Shown here: piece after piece, positions 37,530 to 48,164 of the stretch
Layout: each line of letters begins with the position of its first letter
Numbering within the stretch: position 1 is the stretch's first letter
NCBI RefSeq assembly: GCF_963665445.1
Contig: NZ_OY762276.1
Location: 838,001 to 902,000 of the forward strand
DNA from: an uncultured Desulfobulbus sp.
GTDB taxonomy: Bacteria > Desulfobacterota > Desulfobulbia > Desulfobulbales > Desulfobulbaceae
Reading direction: 5' to 3'
Length of the DNA: 64,000 bases
Translations under genes and position numbers: made by a program
Notes under the pieces: generated by a model
What the model saw: only the letters and a program-made list of their open reading frames with translations
Databases searched by the model: none
Told to the model about the DNA's origin: nothing

Positions 37530-38618
37530 ATGGAGCAAACAATACAGGTTGGATTGGGGGAACGGAGTTATCCTATTCGCATCGGGACCGGCGTCTTGGC
37601 GCAGGTCGGTTCGCAGCTGCAGAAAAATGCGGTGGGGAAACGCTACGGCATCATCAGCGACGACCGGGTGGCCGCGCTGTACGGTCAACAACTCCGGCAG
37701 TCGCTGGCCGATGCCGGTCTTGCCTGCGAACTGATCACTTTTCCCCAGGGAGAGGCCAGCAAAAATCTCTCGACTGTCGGTCAGCTGGCGAGCACCCTGG
37801 CGACCTGTGGTTTTGACCGCAAAGATGCCCTCATCGCCCTGGGAGGCGGAGTGACCGGCGATATCACTGGATTCGTTGCCGCCATCTACATGCGTGGCAT
37901 TCCCTTTGTGCAGGTGCCGACCTCCCTCCTGGCCCAGGTCGACAGCTCGGTCGGCGGTAAGACCGGGGTCGATATCCCTGAGGGGAAAAATTTGATTGGT
38001 TCCTTCTACCAACCCAAAGCGGTCTTTATCGACACCGATGTCCTGGCCACCTTGCCCCGTGAAGAGTTTTTAGGGGGTATGGCCGAGGTGATCAAATACG
38101 GCGCCTCCATTGATGCGGATTTTTTTCAGTGGCTTGGCGAAAAACGTATGGCTATTCTTGCCCTTGATCCCGAATGCATCGTGTATATGGTCCGTCGCTG
38201 TTGCGAAATGAAGGCTGAAGTGGTCGAACAGGACGAACGCGAAGGCGGCCTCCGTCGTATCCTCAATTTTGGCCATACCATCGGGCATGCTGTTGAGGCG
38301 GCTTCGGGCTACAGTCTTATTCACGGTTTTGCCGTGGCCATCGGCATGCAGGCGGTGGCCGATCTGGCCGTGCGTGGAGGAGTGGCCGCCCCTGATCTGG
38401 CCGTAGCGATCAGGTCCCTGCTGACAGCCTACGAGTTGCCGGTTGCCATACCTGGAGAGTATGCGCCGGAGACATTGCGGGCTTACCTGCAGACCGACAA
38501 AAAGACGGTCGGCGGGCGGGTGTTTTTTGTCCTGCCCGAAATCCTCGGACGGGTCCGCATCACCGACCAGGTCGATGGGGAGGACATTGATGCGGTGCTG
38601 GCTGGTAACGTGGCGTAA
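37530..38618 (+). CDS. aroB: 3-dehydroquinate synthase
   Basis: A 362-aa AroB converting DAHP to 3-dehydroquinate. Motifs are GGGVTGDITGFVAA, VPTSLLAQVDSSVGGKTGVD, LPREEFLGGMAEVIKYG and the metal site NFGHTIGHAVE. ATG at 37530 follows GAGGA; the frame continues upstream to 37431 but those residues overlap the sat terminator. It stands alone from other aro genes. Confidence 0.96.
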   Translation: MEQTIQVGLGERSYPIRIGTGVLAQVGSQLQKNAVGKRYGIISDDRVAALYGQQLRQSLADAGLACELITFPQGEASKNLSTVGQLASTLATCGFDRKDALIALGGGVTGDITGFVAAIYMRGIPFVQVPTSLLAQVDSSVGGKTGVDIPEGKNLIGSFYQPKAVFIDTDVLATLPREEFLGGMAEVIKYGASIDADFFQWLGEKRMAILALDPECIVYMVRRCCEMKAEVVEQDEREGGLRRILNFGHTIGHAVEAASGYSLIHGFAVAIGMQAVADLAVRGGVAAPDLAVAIRSLLTAYELPVAIPGEYAPETLRAYLQTDKKTVGGRVFFVLPEILGRVRITDQVDGEDIDAVLAGNVA

Positions 38619-38651
38619 TGGTTTCGTCTTTGTACACCCAGAGAGAAGAGT

Positions 38652-39149
38652 ATGCCTATATATGAATTTTTTTGCGCAGACTGCAACACGGTCTTCAACT
38701 TTTTTTCCCGTCGTCCCAATACGGAAAAACGCCCTGACTGCCCCAAATGCGGCAAACCTGAGCTGCAGAAGATGATGTCTTCTTTTGCCACCATCGGCAA
38801 GGCCAAGGAGAGCGACGGAGACGATCCCTTTGCCGGTCTGGATGAATCTAAAATGGAGCAGGCCCTGGCCGGGCTGATGCACGAGGCGGAAGGGGTCAAC
38901 GAGGATGACCCGCGGCAGGTGGCGCAACTGATGCGCAAGTTTGCCGCCAAGACCGGGATCAATCTCGGCGACTCCATGGAAGAGGCCATTGCCCGCATGG
39001 AGGCTGGCGAGGATCCGGATCAGATCGAACAGGAGATGGGCGATCTGATGGAGGGGGAGGAGCCCTTCAGCCTTGAGACCATGAAGAAAAAAGTCCAGTC
39101 CGGAGGGAAAAGGCCGCCCATCCACGATGAAAAACTCTACGAGTTGTAA
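38652..39149 (+). CDS. FmdB-like zinc-ribbon protein with long acidic tail
   Basis: A 165-aa protein. The first ~50 residues are an FmdB/CxxC zinc ribbon (MPIYEFFCADC and DCPKCGK). The remainder is acidic and helical, rich in D and E. FmdB-type proteins are small putative regulators of unknown action. AGAGAAGAG precedes the ATG. The 270-base gap that follows holds only a short hairpin (GGGGCTGAAAGCCCC, about 39242). Confidence 0.85.
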   Translation: MPIYEFFCADCNTVFNFFSRRPNTEKRPDCPKCGKPELQKMMSSFATIGKAKESDGDDPFAGLDESKMEQALAGLMHEAEGVNEDDPRQVAQLMRKFAAKTGINLGDSMEEAIARMEAGEDPDQIEQEMGDLMEGEEPFSLETMKKKVQSGGKRPPIHDEKLYEL

Positions 39150-39419
39150 TCGCTTTGCGCCAGCAAAAGGGCTTGGCCTCACAACTCACATTCAAAAGCT
39201 ATAGCGACCGATGCAATCGTTTCCGTCCCTGGGATTGGAGCCGGGGCTGAAAGCCCCCTGAGGCGCATTGGTCCAGGAGCGTGAACTGCTCAACTCCATT
39301 CCCCATAGCCGAGGTTTCGCTTTGCCAAGGTAGTCGTTGACTATCATGGGACGATTTGTCATAACAACGCTGTCATTTTTTGAGCGCGGAAGTCCATTGC
39401 AATCACAGAGGAGGAGAGG

Positions 39420-40580
39420 ATGAACAAAGGAAATTTTTCCCGGCGATTGGTTCGTCTGGGGGGACTGTGTGTGTTGAGTCTGGCCATGATCACGTCGTCT
39501 GCGTTTGCGGCGACGCTCAAGGTCGGCGCCATTTTGGCGGTGACCGGTCCGGCCTCGTTTCTCGGCGGTCCCGAGGCCCGGTCACTGGAGATGCTGGTCG
39601 ATGAGATGAATGCCAAGGGAGGCGTCAACGGCAACAAGATCGAACTTATCATCAAGGATTCCGGCGGGAGCCCGGAGAAGGCCGTCTCCTTTGCAAAACA
39701 GCTGATCGAAGAGGAAAAGGTCTTTGCCATCATAGGGCCGTCGACCAGTGGTGAGAGCCTCAATATCAAAAAGATCGCGGAAGACGGAAAAACCATCATG
39801 ATTTCATGCTCAGCCGCGGAGCTGATCGTCAACCCCGTTGCCAAGCACGTGTTCAAGACCGCTCCCAGTGACAGCTATGCCGCCCAGCAGATCTTCATGA
39901 CCATGCAGAAAAGGGGAGTCAGCAAGATCGCCGTTCTTGCAGGGAACGACGGGTTCGGCAAGGCAGGGAAAGAGCAGCTGGCTAAACTTGCGTCTCGATT
40001 CGGCATAACCATCGCTGCGGAAGAGGTCTATGACAAACATGCCACCGACTTGACCGCCATCGTTGCCAAGTTGAAGGCAAACGGTTCAATTCAGGCCGTG
40101 GTCAACTGGTCGATCGTACCGGCCCAATCCATTCTCGCAAAAAATATTCGTCAGGCCGGATGGCAGGTGCCGATCTACCAGAGCCACGGTTTTGCCAATA
40201 TCAAATATGCCGAGGCAGCCGGGGCAGCTGCGGAAGGGATCATCTTTCCGGCCAGCCGGTTATTGGTAGCCGAGGCCCTGCCCGCAGGTCCGCAGAAAGA
40301 TGTGCTTATGAAGTATAAAACGTCCTATGAATCCAAATTCAAAGAGAAGGTTTCTACCTTTGGCGGGCATACCTACGACGCAATGACCATCCTTGCCAAA
40401 GCCATTGAGATGGGCGGGGCTGACCGGGAGAAAGTTCGCGTCGCCATCGAGAATATTCATGATCTGATTGGCACCGCTGGCACCTTTAATTTCTCCGCTA
40501 CCGATCACAGTGGCTTGGGGCTGGATGCCTTTGCCATGCTGACCGTCAAAGACGGGCAGTTTGTCTTGTTGGAGCATTGA
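39420..40580 (+). CDS. Branched-chain amino-acid-type ABC substrate-binding protein
   Basis: A 386-aa periplasmic binding protein of the LivJ family. It has a signal peptide (1-30, cleavage near SAFAA), then LKVGAILAVTGPASFLG and the two-lobe fold (IIGPSTSGES, VFKTAPSDSYAAQ). The ribosome site is GAGGAGAGG. No permease or ATPase gene accompanies it, so it may feed a distant transporter or act as a sensory binding protein. Ligand unknown. Confidence 0.92.
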   Translation: MNKGNFSRRLVRLGGLCVLSLAMITSSAFAATLKVGAILAVTGPASFLGGPEARSLEMLVDEMNAKGGVNGNKIELIIKDSGGSPEKAVSFAKQLIEEEKVFAIIGPSTSGESLNIKKIAEDGKTIMISCSAAELIVNPVAKHVFKTAPSDSYAAQQIFMTMQKRGVSKIAVLAGNDGFGKAGKEQLAKLASRFGITIAAEEVYDKHATDLTAIVAKLKANGSIQAVVNWSIVPAQSILAKNIRQAGWQVPIYQSHGFANIKYAEAAGAAAEGIIFPASRLLVAEALPAGPQKDVLMKYKTSYESKFKEKVSTFGGHTYDAMTILAKAIEMGGADREKVRVAIENIHDLIGTAGTFNFSATDHSGLGLDAFAMLTVKDGQFVLLEH

Positions 40581-40607
40581 TCAGGTAAATATCCCTGGTG
40601 GTCGCAA

Positions 40608-40643
40608 AGGGGGATCGGCCTTGTGGTCGGGCCCCTTTTTTTG
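40608..40643 (+). terminator. Rho-independent terminator after binding-protein gene
   Basis: AAAGGGG and GCCCCTTTTTTT flank an imperfect G/C stem ending in a T-run, about 30 bases after the stop. Confidence 0.65.
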
Positions 40644-40796
40644 TTGGGCCAAGCCTGGGCATAAGACAGGCGATCTCTTGCCGTTCCTCTGGGTTCATGT
40701 TATAGGAGGCGCACTTCCGTACAATGCGCTTTGTGGAGGTCCTTCCACCAAGCGAAACCCCATACTCTGAGACAACAGCCAAGGAGACCCGCGACT

Positions 40797-41213
40797 ATGG
40801 AACGTACATTTGCGATCATCAAACCCAATGCCTTCACCGCCGGCAATGCTGGCAAAATTCTTGCTCGGATCTATGCCGAGGGCTTCACCGTGGTCGGCCT
40901 GAAGAAACTCTACATGAGCAAGCTGGAAGCCGAAGGCTTTTACTATGTGCACAAAGAACGCCCATTTTTTGGCGAGCTGACCGACTTCATGTCCAGCGGT
41001 CCCTGCATTGTCATGGTGCTTGAGGCTGAGAATGCCATAAAGAAATGGCGTGACCTGATGGGCGCGACCAATCCCGCCAATGCTGCAGAGGGGACGCTGC
41101 GCCGTGAGTTCGGCGATTCGCTCGAGGCCAATGCCACCCATGGTTCGGATGCCCCGGAAACCGCGGCTTTTGAGATCGGCTACTTCTTCTCCGGCCTGGA
41201 ATTACTCGTGTAA
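40797..41213 (+). CDS. ndk: Nucleoside-diphosphate kinase
   Basis: A 138-aa Ndk. It opens [13 protein letters not shown] and contains the phospho-histidine in [12 protein letters not shown]. It equilibrates NTP pools. AAGGAG 12 bases upstream marks the start. Confidence 0.97.
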   Translation: MERTFAIIKPNAFTAGNAGKILARIYAEGFTVVGLKKLYMSKLEAEGFYYVHKERPFFGELTDFMSSGPCIVMVLEAENAIKKWRDLMGATNPANAAEGTLRREFGDSLEANATHGSDAPETAAFEIGYFFSGLELLV

Positions 41214-41241
41214 GGGCCTTGCAAGACCAAGAATTTCTCTT

Positions 41242-41270
41242 TGTCGTGCTCGAAATGACTGCGAGGACGA
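41242..41270 (+). repeat. Possible degenerate copy of the repeat hairpin
   Basis: GTCGTGCTCG and CGAGGACGAT around an 8-9 nt loop resemble the 5' hairpin of copy D. No match to the 3' part follows. Doubtful. Confidence 0.25.
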
Positions 41271-41290
41271 TGCTGACTGATTTTCCGATA

Positions 41291-41319
41291 AAAAAAGCGG
41301 CCACTTGGGCCGCTTTTTT
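41291..41319. terminator. Bidirectional terminator between ndk and ParB-like gene
   Basis: AAAAAAGCGGCC (41291-41302) and GGCCGCTTTTTT (41308-41319), perfect complement with a 5-nt loop. A and T tracts on each side serve the two converging genes. Confidence 0.88.
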
Positions 41320-41351
41320 TATGAATTGGTGAAAATGTAAAGCTGTGGAGC

Positions 41352-42314
41352 TTAACGAGCGTTGCCAGCGGAGAGCAACCGTTCAATGGCAGGCCAGAGC
41401 TGACGGGCCCGGTCGATATCCTCACAGGATATGCGCCACTCCACACTCTCGTCTTCAAAGGAGGTGCTGTGGTGCAGTTGCACGTTGGCCGGCAAGTCCA
41501 GTTCCCGGACCAGCTGCTGGAAGCGTTTCTCGGTTGCTGTCAGATGGGGAGAGGATTGCTCCTGGAGATAGCGCAACAATCCCTGCAACTGTTGGGGCAG
41601 ATTTGCCGGATCGTCGGATGGGCGCGATTGGGTCCAGGGCGCGATGATGGTCTGAATCGGCGCGTTGAGGCGTAAAGAGAGTTCAATCAGCAACTCCACC
41701 AGTTTGTGTTGCTTGGAGCCACCAGGCCGATATTTCTCGATCAGGGCCACCAGGAAGTCTTGGTCATAACGGTGAAGTCGTGCCAGCAGCTTTCCGGTTT
41801 TGGCAGCGAGATATCCTTGGTGCAGGGCACGGATGGAGTCAGGTGAGAGCGCAAGCAGGGCCATCAGTTCCTGGATTTTGTAGCCTTGCGGCTTGAAACC
41901 CATGAGCGGTAAAAGCGTGAAGACTTCCTCTTGGCTCAGTTGTTGTGAAGCCGTGCGGATAAGGTGGGCCTGGAGGATGGGGCTTGCATTGACCGAAGAG
42001 AGGCTATGATGGATCTGGCGTGCAAAGGAGAATAATGACGCCGTGTCCTCTTCACAGACCTGGCAGGGAACATCGTTGTACCCCAACTGTCGCAACGCAG
42101 GGAGATATGCATACCCGGCTATCAGGCCAAAAACGTTATCACCAAGCCGCTTGACCGGCAACGGTTGGAAAAGGCCAAACTGTTCGATCTGATGCTGCAG
42201 GGCGCTATCGGCCTGCTGATAGAGCGAAGCGATAAAGGTATCCGGAAAATCAAGCTCGGTTAGGGGAACTGCCCTGAGCGGCGTGAACGAGGGGGAGGGC
42301 TTTTGAGGTTGCAT
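41352..42314 (-). CDS. ParB N-terminal-domain-like protein
   Basis: A 320-aa protein. Residues ~15-85 resemble a ParB/Srx-type domain (SALQHQIEQFGLFQPLPV and GLIAGYAYLPALRQLGYNDVPC), but the catalytic/CTP-binding GxxR box appears as GYAY, so activity is doubtful. Residues ~110-200 are helical and could include the ParB helix-turn-helix (YKIQELMALLALSPDSIRAL). The C-terminal part is leucine and glutamine rich. It is the second gene after an IHF/HU gene on this strand, separated by that gene's terminator. Function unknown; chromosome partition is not supported without a parA. Confidence 0.6.
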   Translation of the reverse strand: MQPQKPSPSFTPLRAVPLTELDFPDTFIASLYQQADSALQHQIEQFGLFQPLPVKRLGDNVFGLIAGYAYLPALRQLGYNDVPCQVCEEDTASLFSFARQIHHSLSSVNASPILQAHLIRTASQQLSQEEVFTLLPLMGFKPQGYKIQELMALLALSPDSIRALHQGYLAAKTGKLLARLHRYDQDFLVALIEKYRPGGSKQHKLVELLIELSLRLNAPIQTIIAPWTQSRPSDDPANLPQQLQGLLRYLQEQSSPHLTATEKRFQQLVRELDLPANVQLHHSTSFEDESVEWRISCEDIDRARQLWPAIERLLSAGNAR

Positions 42315-42334
42315 AGGTGGCCTGCCTGTGATGA

Positions 42335-42372
42335 CAAAAAAGAAAAGGGCGCCGAAAGGCCGGCGCCCCTTG
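42335..42372 (-). terminator. Rho-independent terminator after IHF/HU gene
   Basis: GGGCGCC and GGCGCCC arms (42347-42353 with 42361-42367) around GAAAGGCC; on the minus strand the stem is followed by a T-rich run from 42346 down to 42336. Confidence 0.8.
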
Positions 42373-42397
42373 ATACCCCTGCAAGGAGAAGGTGATT

Positions 42398-42685
42398 TTA
42401 GTCGGAATTAATCCGGGACCGCAAGATACCCGAGGGTTTGAAGGTCACCACCCGACGGGCGTCAAGGGTGAGTTCGTTGCCTGTTTGCGGATTACGGCCC
42501 CGGCGGGCTTTTTTATCCTTTATGTTGAATTTGCCAAAACCACTGAGGAGCAAGTCCTCACCAGTGATCAGCGAGGTCTTGGACAAGGTGAGAAAAGTTT
42601 CTACCGAGTCAGTGGATTGGGATTTTGTTAAATGAGGATGAGTTTTGTACACCTGCTGTACTAAATCTGCCTTCGTCAAAGTCAT
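42398..42685 (-). CDS. HU/IHF-family DNA-binding protein
   Basis: A 95-aa nucleoid protein. The DNA-bending arm shows GFGKFNIKDKKARRGRNPQTG, typical for the family, and the N-terminal TKADLVQQVY is of the IHF-alpha type. It has its own strong promoter (42745-42774). IHF often assists sigma54 promoters, of which the organism must have many. Confidence 0.92.
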   Translation of the reverse strand: MTLTKADLVQQVYKTHPHLTKSQSTDSVETFLTLSKTSLITGEDLLLSGFGKFNIKDKKARRGRNPQTGNELTLDARRVVTFKPSGILRSRINSD

Positions 42686-42744
42686 CGTTCACCTCCAGGG
42701 GGGCATCACACATCGTGAGAATCGACCTGTAGAATATTTCCTTA

Positions 42745-42774
42745 ATTATAGGAAGTAATACAGCGGGTTGTCAA
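42745..42774 (-). promoter_or_regulatory. Predicted sigma70 promoter of IHF/HU gene
   Basis: On the minus strand, TTGACA (42774-42769), 18-bp spacer, TATAAT (42750-42745), both exact consensus boxes, about 60 bases before the start. Confidence 0.75.
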
Positions 42775-42780
42775 TATGGC

Positions 42781-44154
<1,374 letters not shown>

Positions 44155-44190
44155 TCACCCGGTATGAAAAAAGGAATTGTTCAAGATGCC

Positions 44191-45396
44191 TTAGATGTTT
44201 CCTGCCATCTGGAAAATTGGGAGGTACATTGCTACTACAAGTCCGCCAATCATGCCACCAAGAAAAACCATCATGAACGGTTCTATCATGGAAGTGAGAT
44301 TCTCGACGGCCTGATCGACCTCTTCATCATAAAAATCAGCGATTTTTTCCAGCATGGTATCCAGGGCGCCGACCGACTCGCCGACATTGATCATCTGAAC
44401 CACCATGTTGGGGAACACGCCGGACTCCTCCAGGGGCTCGGCAATCGGCCGTCCCTCGGCAATGCTCTCGGAAACGCGAAACACGGCCCGCTCGATAATC
44501 TTGTTGCCCGCTGTTCTGGCCACAACCTGCAGGGCATCAAGAATAGGGACGCCACTCTGCAGCATGGTGCTGAGGGTTCGCGTGAACTTGGAGACCGCCA
44601 CCTTGCGGGTGAGTTGGCCCACCACCGGTGCCTTCAGCACAAAGGCGTCGATTTTGATACGCCCCTTTTCCGTGCCGTAAATTTTTTTGATGCCGTAGAA
44701 GACCGCGATTCCGGCCATGAGGAGGTAGATGATATTGCCTTTGACGAAATCGCTCATGTCCACAACCAGTTGGGTAATCGCAGGCAGGGCGGAGTCCATA
44801 CTGGCAAACATCTCCACGAAAACCGGAATGACGAACACGAGAATAACTACCAGGATGAGAATGGAGATCGCCAGGCAGATCACCGGGTAGGTCATGGCGC
44901 CCTTGATCTTCTTCTGCAAGGCCATGGCCTTTTCCTTGAAGGCTGCCAGCCGTCCAAGGATGGTGTCAAGAATACCGCCCAGTTCGCCGGCTTCGATCAT
45001 GTTGCAGTAGAGGCTGTCAAACACCTTGGGATGTTTGCGCATCGAATCGGCCAGGGTCGTCCCGGTCTCGACATCGTTTTGAATAGTGATGAGCACTTTT
45101 TTAAAGGTGCTGTTGGATTGCTGTTTCCCCAGGATCTGCAGGCACTGCACCAGGGGCAGGCCGGCATCGATCATGGTGGAGAGCTGGCGGGTAAATATGA
45201 CCAGATCCTTACCGGTGACCTTTGGTTGGAAAAACGCTATGTTTTCAAAAATATCCTTTGGCTTTTCCTTGACCTTGGGATTGTCGATGCGCAGGCGTCT
45301 GAGTTGAGCCCGTGCTCCGGCTTCATCAATGGCTTCCAGTTCACCCTTACGTTTTTCGCCGTAGCTGTTTTTTCCACTCCAGACATAGATCGGCAT
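44191..45396 (-). CDS. pilC: Type IV pilus / type II secretion inner-membrane platform protein
   Basis: A 401-aa GspF/PilC protein with two homologous T2SF domains (about 70-193 and 273-395), each with a TR.LSTM...G.P signature (FTRQLSTMIDAGLPL and FTRTLSTMLQSGVPI), and three membrane helices near 170-190, 215-235 and 375-395. It is the inner-membrane platform for pilus assembly. It stands alone; pilB, pilT and pilin genes are not in the window. Confidence 0.93.
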   Translation of the reverse strand: MPIYVWSGKNSYGEKRKGELEAIDEAGARAQLRRLRIDNPKVKEKPKDIFENIAFFQPKVTGKDLVIFTRQLSTMIDAGLPLVQCLQILGKQQSNSTFKKVLITIQNDVETGTTLADSMRKHPKVFDSLYCNMIEAGELGGILDTILGRLAAFKEKAMALQKKIKGAMTYPVICLAISILILVVILVFVIPVFVEMFASMDSALPAITQLVVDMSDFVKGNIIYLLMAGIAVFYGIKKIYGTEKGRIKIDAFVLKAPVVGQLTRKVAVSKFTRTLSTMLQSGVPILDALQVVARTAGNKIIERAVFRVSESIAEGRPIAEPLEESGVFPNMVVQMINVGESVGALDTMLEKIADFYDEEVDQAVENLTSMIEPFMMVFLGGMIGGLVVAMYLPIFQMAGNI

Positions 45397-45450
45397 ACAA
45401 AATCTCCGAACGGATTCCTGATTTTCATACTCAGCAACGGCGAGTAAGTC

Positions 45451-45479
45451 TTGACAGACCGTGCTTTTGCTTATATAAA
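45451..45479 (+). promoter_or_regulatory. Predicted sigma70 promoter of PxxKW gene
   Basis: TTGACA (45451-45456), 17-bp spacer, TATAAA (45474-45479), about 109 bases upstream of the start at 45588. Confidence 0.65.
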
Positions 45480-45587
45480 AGTCAATTTTTAAGTGAGAGG
45501 CATGCTCATTCGTATCGCCTCAGTAATTGTATGGAAGATTTTTTTCTGATTCAAGAAAAAGTTTATATTTTTTCAGGAGTTGGCGAT

Positions 45588-45833
45588 ATGCAGACAGACA
45601 ACATGGCAAAGTTTAGCGAGGGTGCGTTTCTCCCGGTAATTGAAAAATGCGAAGGGTGTGATCGAATTGTGGAGGCAGAAGGCAATAAATACTGCAATTC
45701 GTACATGAACCCGGCTGCCAAATGGCGCATGGGCATATGCAACTTCGCAACCCATGCCAAACCCGAGGTGAAGATCGTGAAGATTCGCGTGAACCCGCTG
45801 AAGGCTGCCAAGCGCGCATCCAAACGGAAGTAA
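45588..45833 (+). CDS. PxxKW-family cysteine-rich protein
   Basis: An 81-aa protein with KCEGCDRIVE, KYCNSYMNPAAKW and MGICNFATHAK, including the PAAKW that gives the family its name, and a lysine-rich tail. It is found mainly in Desulfobacterota; the function is unknown, metal or Fe-S binding is plausible from the cysteines. CAGGAGT lies 8 bases upstream of the ATG. It has a strong promoter and terminator of its own, suggesting good expression. Confidence 0.85.
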   Translation: MQTDNMAKFSEGAFLPVIEKCEGCDRIVEAEGNKYCNSYMNPAAKWRMGICNFATHAKPEVKIVKIRVNPLKAAKRASKRK

Positions 45834-45919
45834 GTTTTCCCTTTGCGGTAGGACTCGCCGCAAATGATGGTATTGTAAAAAAGCGAAATCGTGCAGTTCC
45901 TGCCAATGGGAATGGCGCG

Positions 45920-45960
45920 AAAATCAAAGGCTTTTTCAGTTTTTTTACGAAACCGGCATA
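45920..45960 (+). repeat. Possible degenerate 3' half of dispersed repeat
   Basis: GGCTTTTTCAG and TTTTTTTACGAAACC resemble the 3' part of copy D (TTTTTACGAAGCC). The 5' hairpin is absent. Weak. Confidence 0.3.
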
Positions 45961-45963
45961 GAC

Positions 45964-46001
45964 CACCCCTTCAAGGATCATCCCTGAAGGGGTGTTTTTT
46001 T
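45964..46001 (+). terminator. Rho-independent terminator after PxxKW gene
   Basis: CACCCCTTCA (45964-45973) with TGAAGGGGTG (45985-45994), 11-nt loop, then TTTTTTT. Confidence 0.88.
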
Positions 46002-46036
46002 GTCCGCATACAGGGATGTAAAACGGCGATGCGGTC

Positions 46037-46723
46037 TTAGTTTCTGCTGCCAAACAGGGCGGTGCCGACCCGGACGATCGTGGCCCCCTCCTCGATGGCG
46101 ACCTCGTAGTCTCCGGACATGCCCATGGAAAGTTCGATCTTGGTCGTGTCGGTGAAAAGCTGCTGTTCGGCAAGTTGCTCCGCCAGTTGCCGCATTTCGC
46201 GAAAGTAGGGGCGGCTTCTTTCCGGCTGGTCAAAAAACGGGGGCATGGTCATCAGGCCGCAGACCCGCAGATTCGTCTCCTGGGCGATGGCCCGCAGCAA
46301 GGTATGGGCATCCTCAGGAAGGATGCCTGATTTTTGCGGCTCGCGTCCGATATTCACCTGCACAAGCACGGAGAGCGTCTTGCCCAGCTGTTGTGCCTGG
46401 GCATCCAGGGCCTTGGCGATTTTTAACCGATCAACGGTTTCCACCATGTCAAACAGGGACGCGGCCTGCTTGGCCTTGTTGCTCTGCAGATGCCCGATGA
46501 AATGCCACCTGGCGCTTTCGCCCAAAACGGTAATCTTGTCGGCAGCCTCCTGCAGATAATTTTCGCCGAACAGGGTCTGGCCGCAGTTGATCGCCTCTTG
46601 GATGCGTTCAACGGCAACAAATTTGCTCACGGCCACCAGTTTGATGGATTTCGGACCTCGTCCAGCTTTACGGGCGGCTTCAGCTATGTTGGACTGTATC
46701 TGGGTAAGGTTGTCACTGATCAT
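46037..46723 (-). CDS. YggS-family PLP homeostasis protein
   Basis: A 228-aa PLP-binding barrel. Motifs are LVAVSKFV (PLP lysine), FGENYLQEA, WHFIGHLQSNKAK and LSMGMSGDYEVAIEEGATIVRVGTALFG. It controls pyridoxal-phosphate availability rather than catalysing a defined reaction. ATG at 46723 is conserved; a longer frame overlaps tatD. It overlaps the tatD-like gene by 11 bases. Confidence 0.93.
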   Translation of the reverse strand: MISDNLTQIQSNIAEAARKAGRGPKSIKLVAVSKFVAVERIQEAINCGQTLFGENYLQEAADKITVLGESARWHFIGHLQSNKAKQAASLFDMVETVDRLKIAKALDAQAQQLGKTLSVLVQVNIGREPQKSGILPEDAHTLLRAIAQETNLRVCGLMTMPPFFDQPERSRPYFREMRQLAEQLAEQQLFTDTTKIELSMGMSGDYEVAIEEGATIVRVGTALFGSRN

Positions 46724-47540
46724 ATCTGGCCTCCGGCAGATGAAAGAGGCGGGTTGCATTGGCCGTGGTTACCCGTGCCACCTCTTCCAGGGAAATGTTT
46801 TTCAACTCGGCGATCATCTGTGCGGTATAGAGGACGTATTTGGGTTCGTTGCGTTTTCCCCGATACGGAACCGGCGCGAGAAAAGGCCCATCCGTCTCCA
46901 CCAGGAGAGCGTCCAGGTCCACTGCCCGGATCACTTCCCTCAGGGTTTGGGCATTGGCAAAGGTGACCACCCCCGGAATCGAGAGCAGAAACCCGAGCTC
47001 AAGGGTCGCCTCTGCCAGCCGGATATCCCCTGAAAAGCAGTGCATGACCCCCTTGCGCGGAAAAGGTCCGTTCTCTTGCAGCAGGCGCAGGGTGTCCTCA
47101 TGGGCGTCGCGATCGTGAATGACGACCGGTAAATCAAGCTCCTTGGCCAAGATCAACTGGCGATAAAACGCCTCGATCTGGGTGGGGCGCGGTGAGTAGT
47201 CCTTGAAGTAATCAAGGCCGATTTCACCATAACCGACCACCTTGGCATGACCAGCCAGTCGTCGCAGTCGCTCGAGGGACTGGGGCGTGGCCTGTTGTGC
47301 ATCGTGGGGGTGAATACCGACCGTAGCAAAGACGTTGGCGTGTTGGGTCGCCAGGCGAAGTGCTGCCTCGGAACTGGGCACATCGATGCCGATGGTGATG
47401 ATGCGGGTCACGCCATGTTGGCCAGCTGTAGCGATAACCTGGTCAAGGTCGTGGCCATAATCTTCCATATCAAGATGGCAGTGGGTATCGATAAGTTGAG
47501 CGGGACCGTTCAAATGGGGCAAGGGGGGCGGTGATTTCAT
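46713..47540 (-). CDS. TatD-family metal-dependent hydrolase
   Basis: A 275-aa TatD/YcfH hydrolase with LIDTHCHLDMEDY (metal ligands), VGYGEIGLDYFKDYSPRPTQ, VIHDRDAHEDTL, MHCFSGD and LLVETDGPFLAP. Such enzymes are Mg-dependent DNases or D-aminoacyl-tRNA deacylase-like hydrolases. The first ~15 residues before LIDTH may not all be translated. The 328-base gap 47541-47868 beyond it shows no feature I can support; it marks the start of the accessory island. Confidence 0.93.
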   Translation of the reverse strand: MKSPPPLPHLNGPAQLIDTHCHLDMEDYGHDLDQVIATAGQHGVTRIITIGIDVPSSEAALRLATQHANVFATVGIHPHDAQQATPQSLERLRRLAGHAKVVGYGEIGLDYFKDYSPRPTQIEAFYRQLILAKELDLPVVIHDRDAHEDTLRLLQENGPFPRKGVMHCFSGDIRLAEATLELGFLLSIPGVVTFANAQTLREVIRAVDLDALLVETDGPFLAPVPYRGKRNEPKYVLYTAQMIAELKNISLEEVARVTTANATRLFHLPEARYDQ

Positions 47541-47868
47541 GAAACTCTATACTCTTGAAATGATAAAACTGTTGACGCACGGCTGGTGAGCTAAGTCGGC
47601 GGGAGGTAGTTGATCGGTGAGCCTCTATCATAGTGAATGTTTATTGACATTAAAACTATTAATTTGATAATGTTCAATAATTTCAACATGAAATAGAGTT
47701 GCTTTTCTATCTATTGCGTTTCCAATTTGTTTCCAAAATTCTGGGTTTGTGCGTGGAACTGAAATAGCTGCGGCTTGCCTTCAGAATGTATTTAATGTGA
47801 TTTAGTACCATCTCCCCCCGAATCCGGGGTCCCCATAGAGATTCAATTACCTCGCCCCCTCTATCCCA

Positions 47869-48156
47869 TCAATGAGCCAATAGAGGCGTTACATTTAACG
47901 TCGATTTCTTTTGTTCGATTTTCCATAAATCAAAGGCTGTTTGGTGGCCCATCCAGCTTTCTGGGCTTCCTCCAAAAGCTATAGATAAACGAAAAGCCAT
48001 TTCTGGCGAAATACCAGACTTGCCATTCACGATTTTTGACAAAGTTTTCCTGCTTATACCAAGAGCATTTGCGGCTTGACTCACTGACAGCCCCATAGGC
48101 TTTAACCAGAGTTCGCTTAAAATCTCTCCAGGATGTGGCGGGTTATGCATCCGCAT
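47869..48156 (-). CDS. higA: HigA-family antitoxin
   Basis: A 95-aa XRE-type antitoxin with the HigA opening [21 protein letters not shown] and a helix-turn-helix ([22 protein letters not shown]), then [20 protein letters not shown]. It neutralises the toxin encoded 8 bases upstream and probably represses the pair. Toxin-first order is usual for higBA. An alternative start is two codons downstream. Confidence 0.94.
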   Translation of the reverse strand: MRMHNPPHPGEILSELWLKPMGLSVSQAANALGISRKTLSKIVNGKSGISPEMAFRLSIAFGGSPESWMGHQTAFDLWKIEQKKSTLNVTPLLAH

Positions 48157-48164
48157 AATTATAC

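Noticed and set aside
44164..45447. A 427-codon open frame on the plus strand opposite pilC
   Set aside because: It is antisense to a clear pilC gene, has histidine/aspartate-rich composition typical of reversed coding sequence and no recognisable domain.
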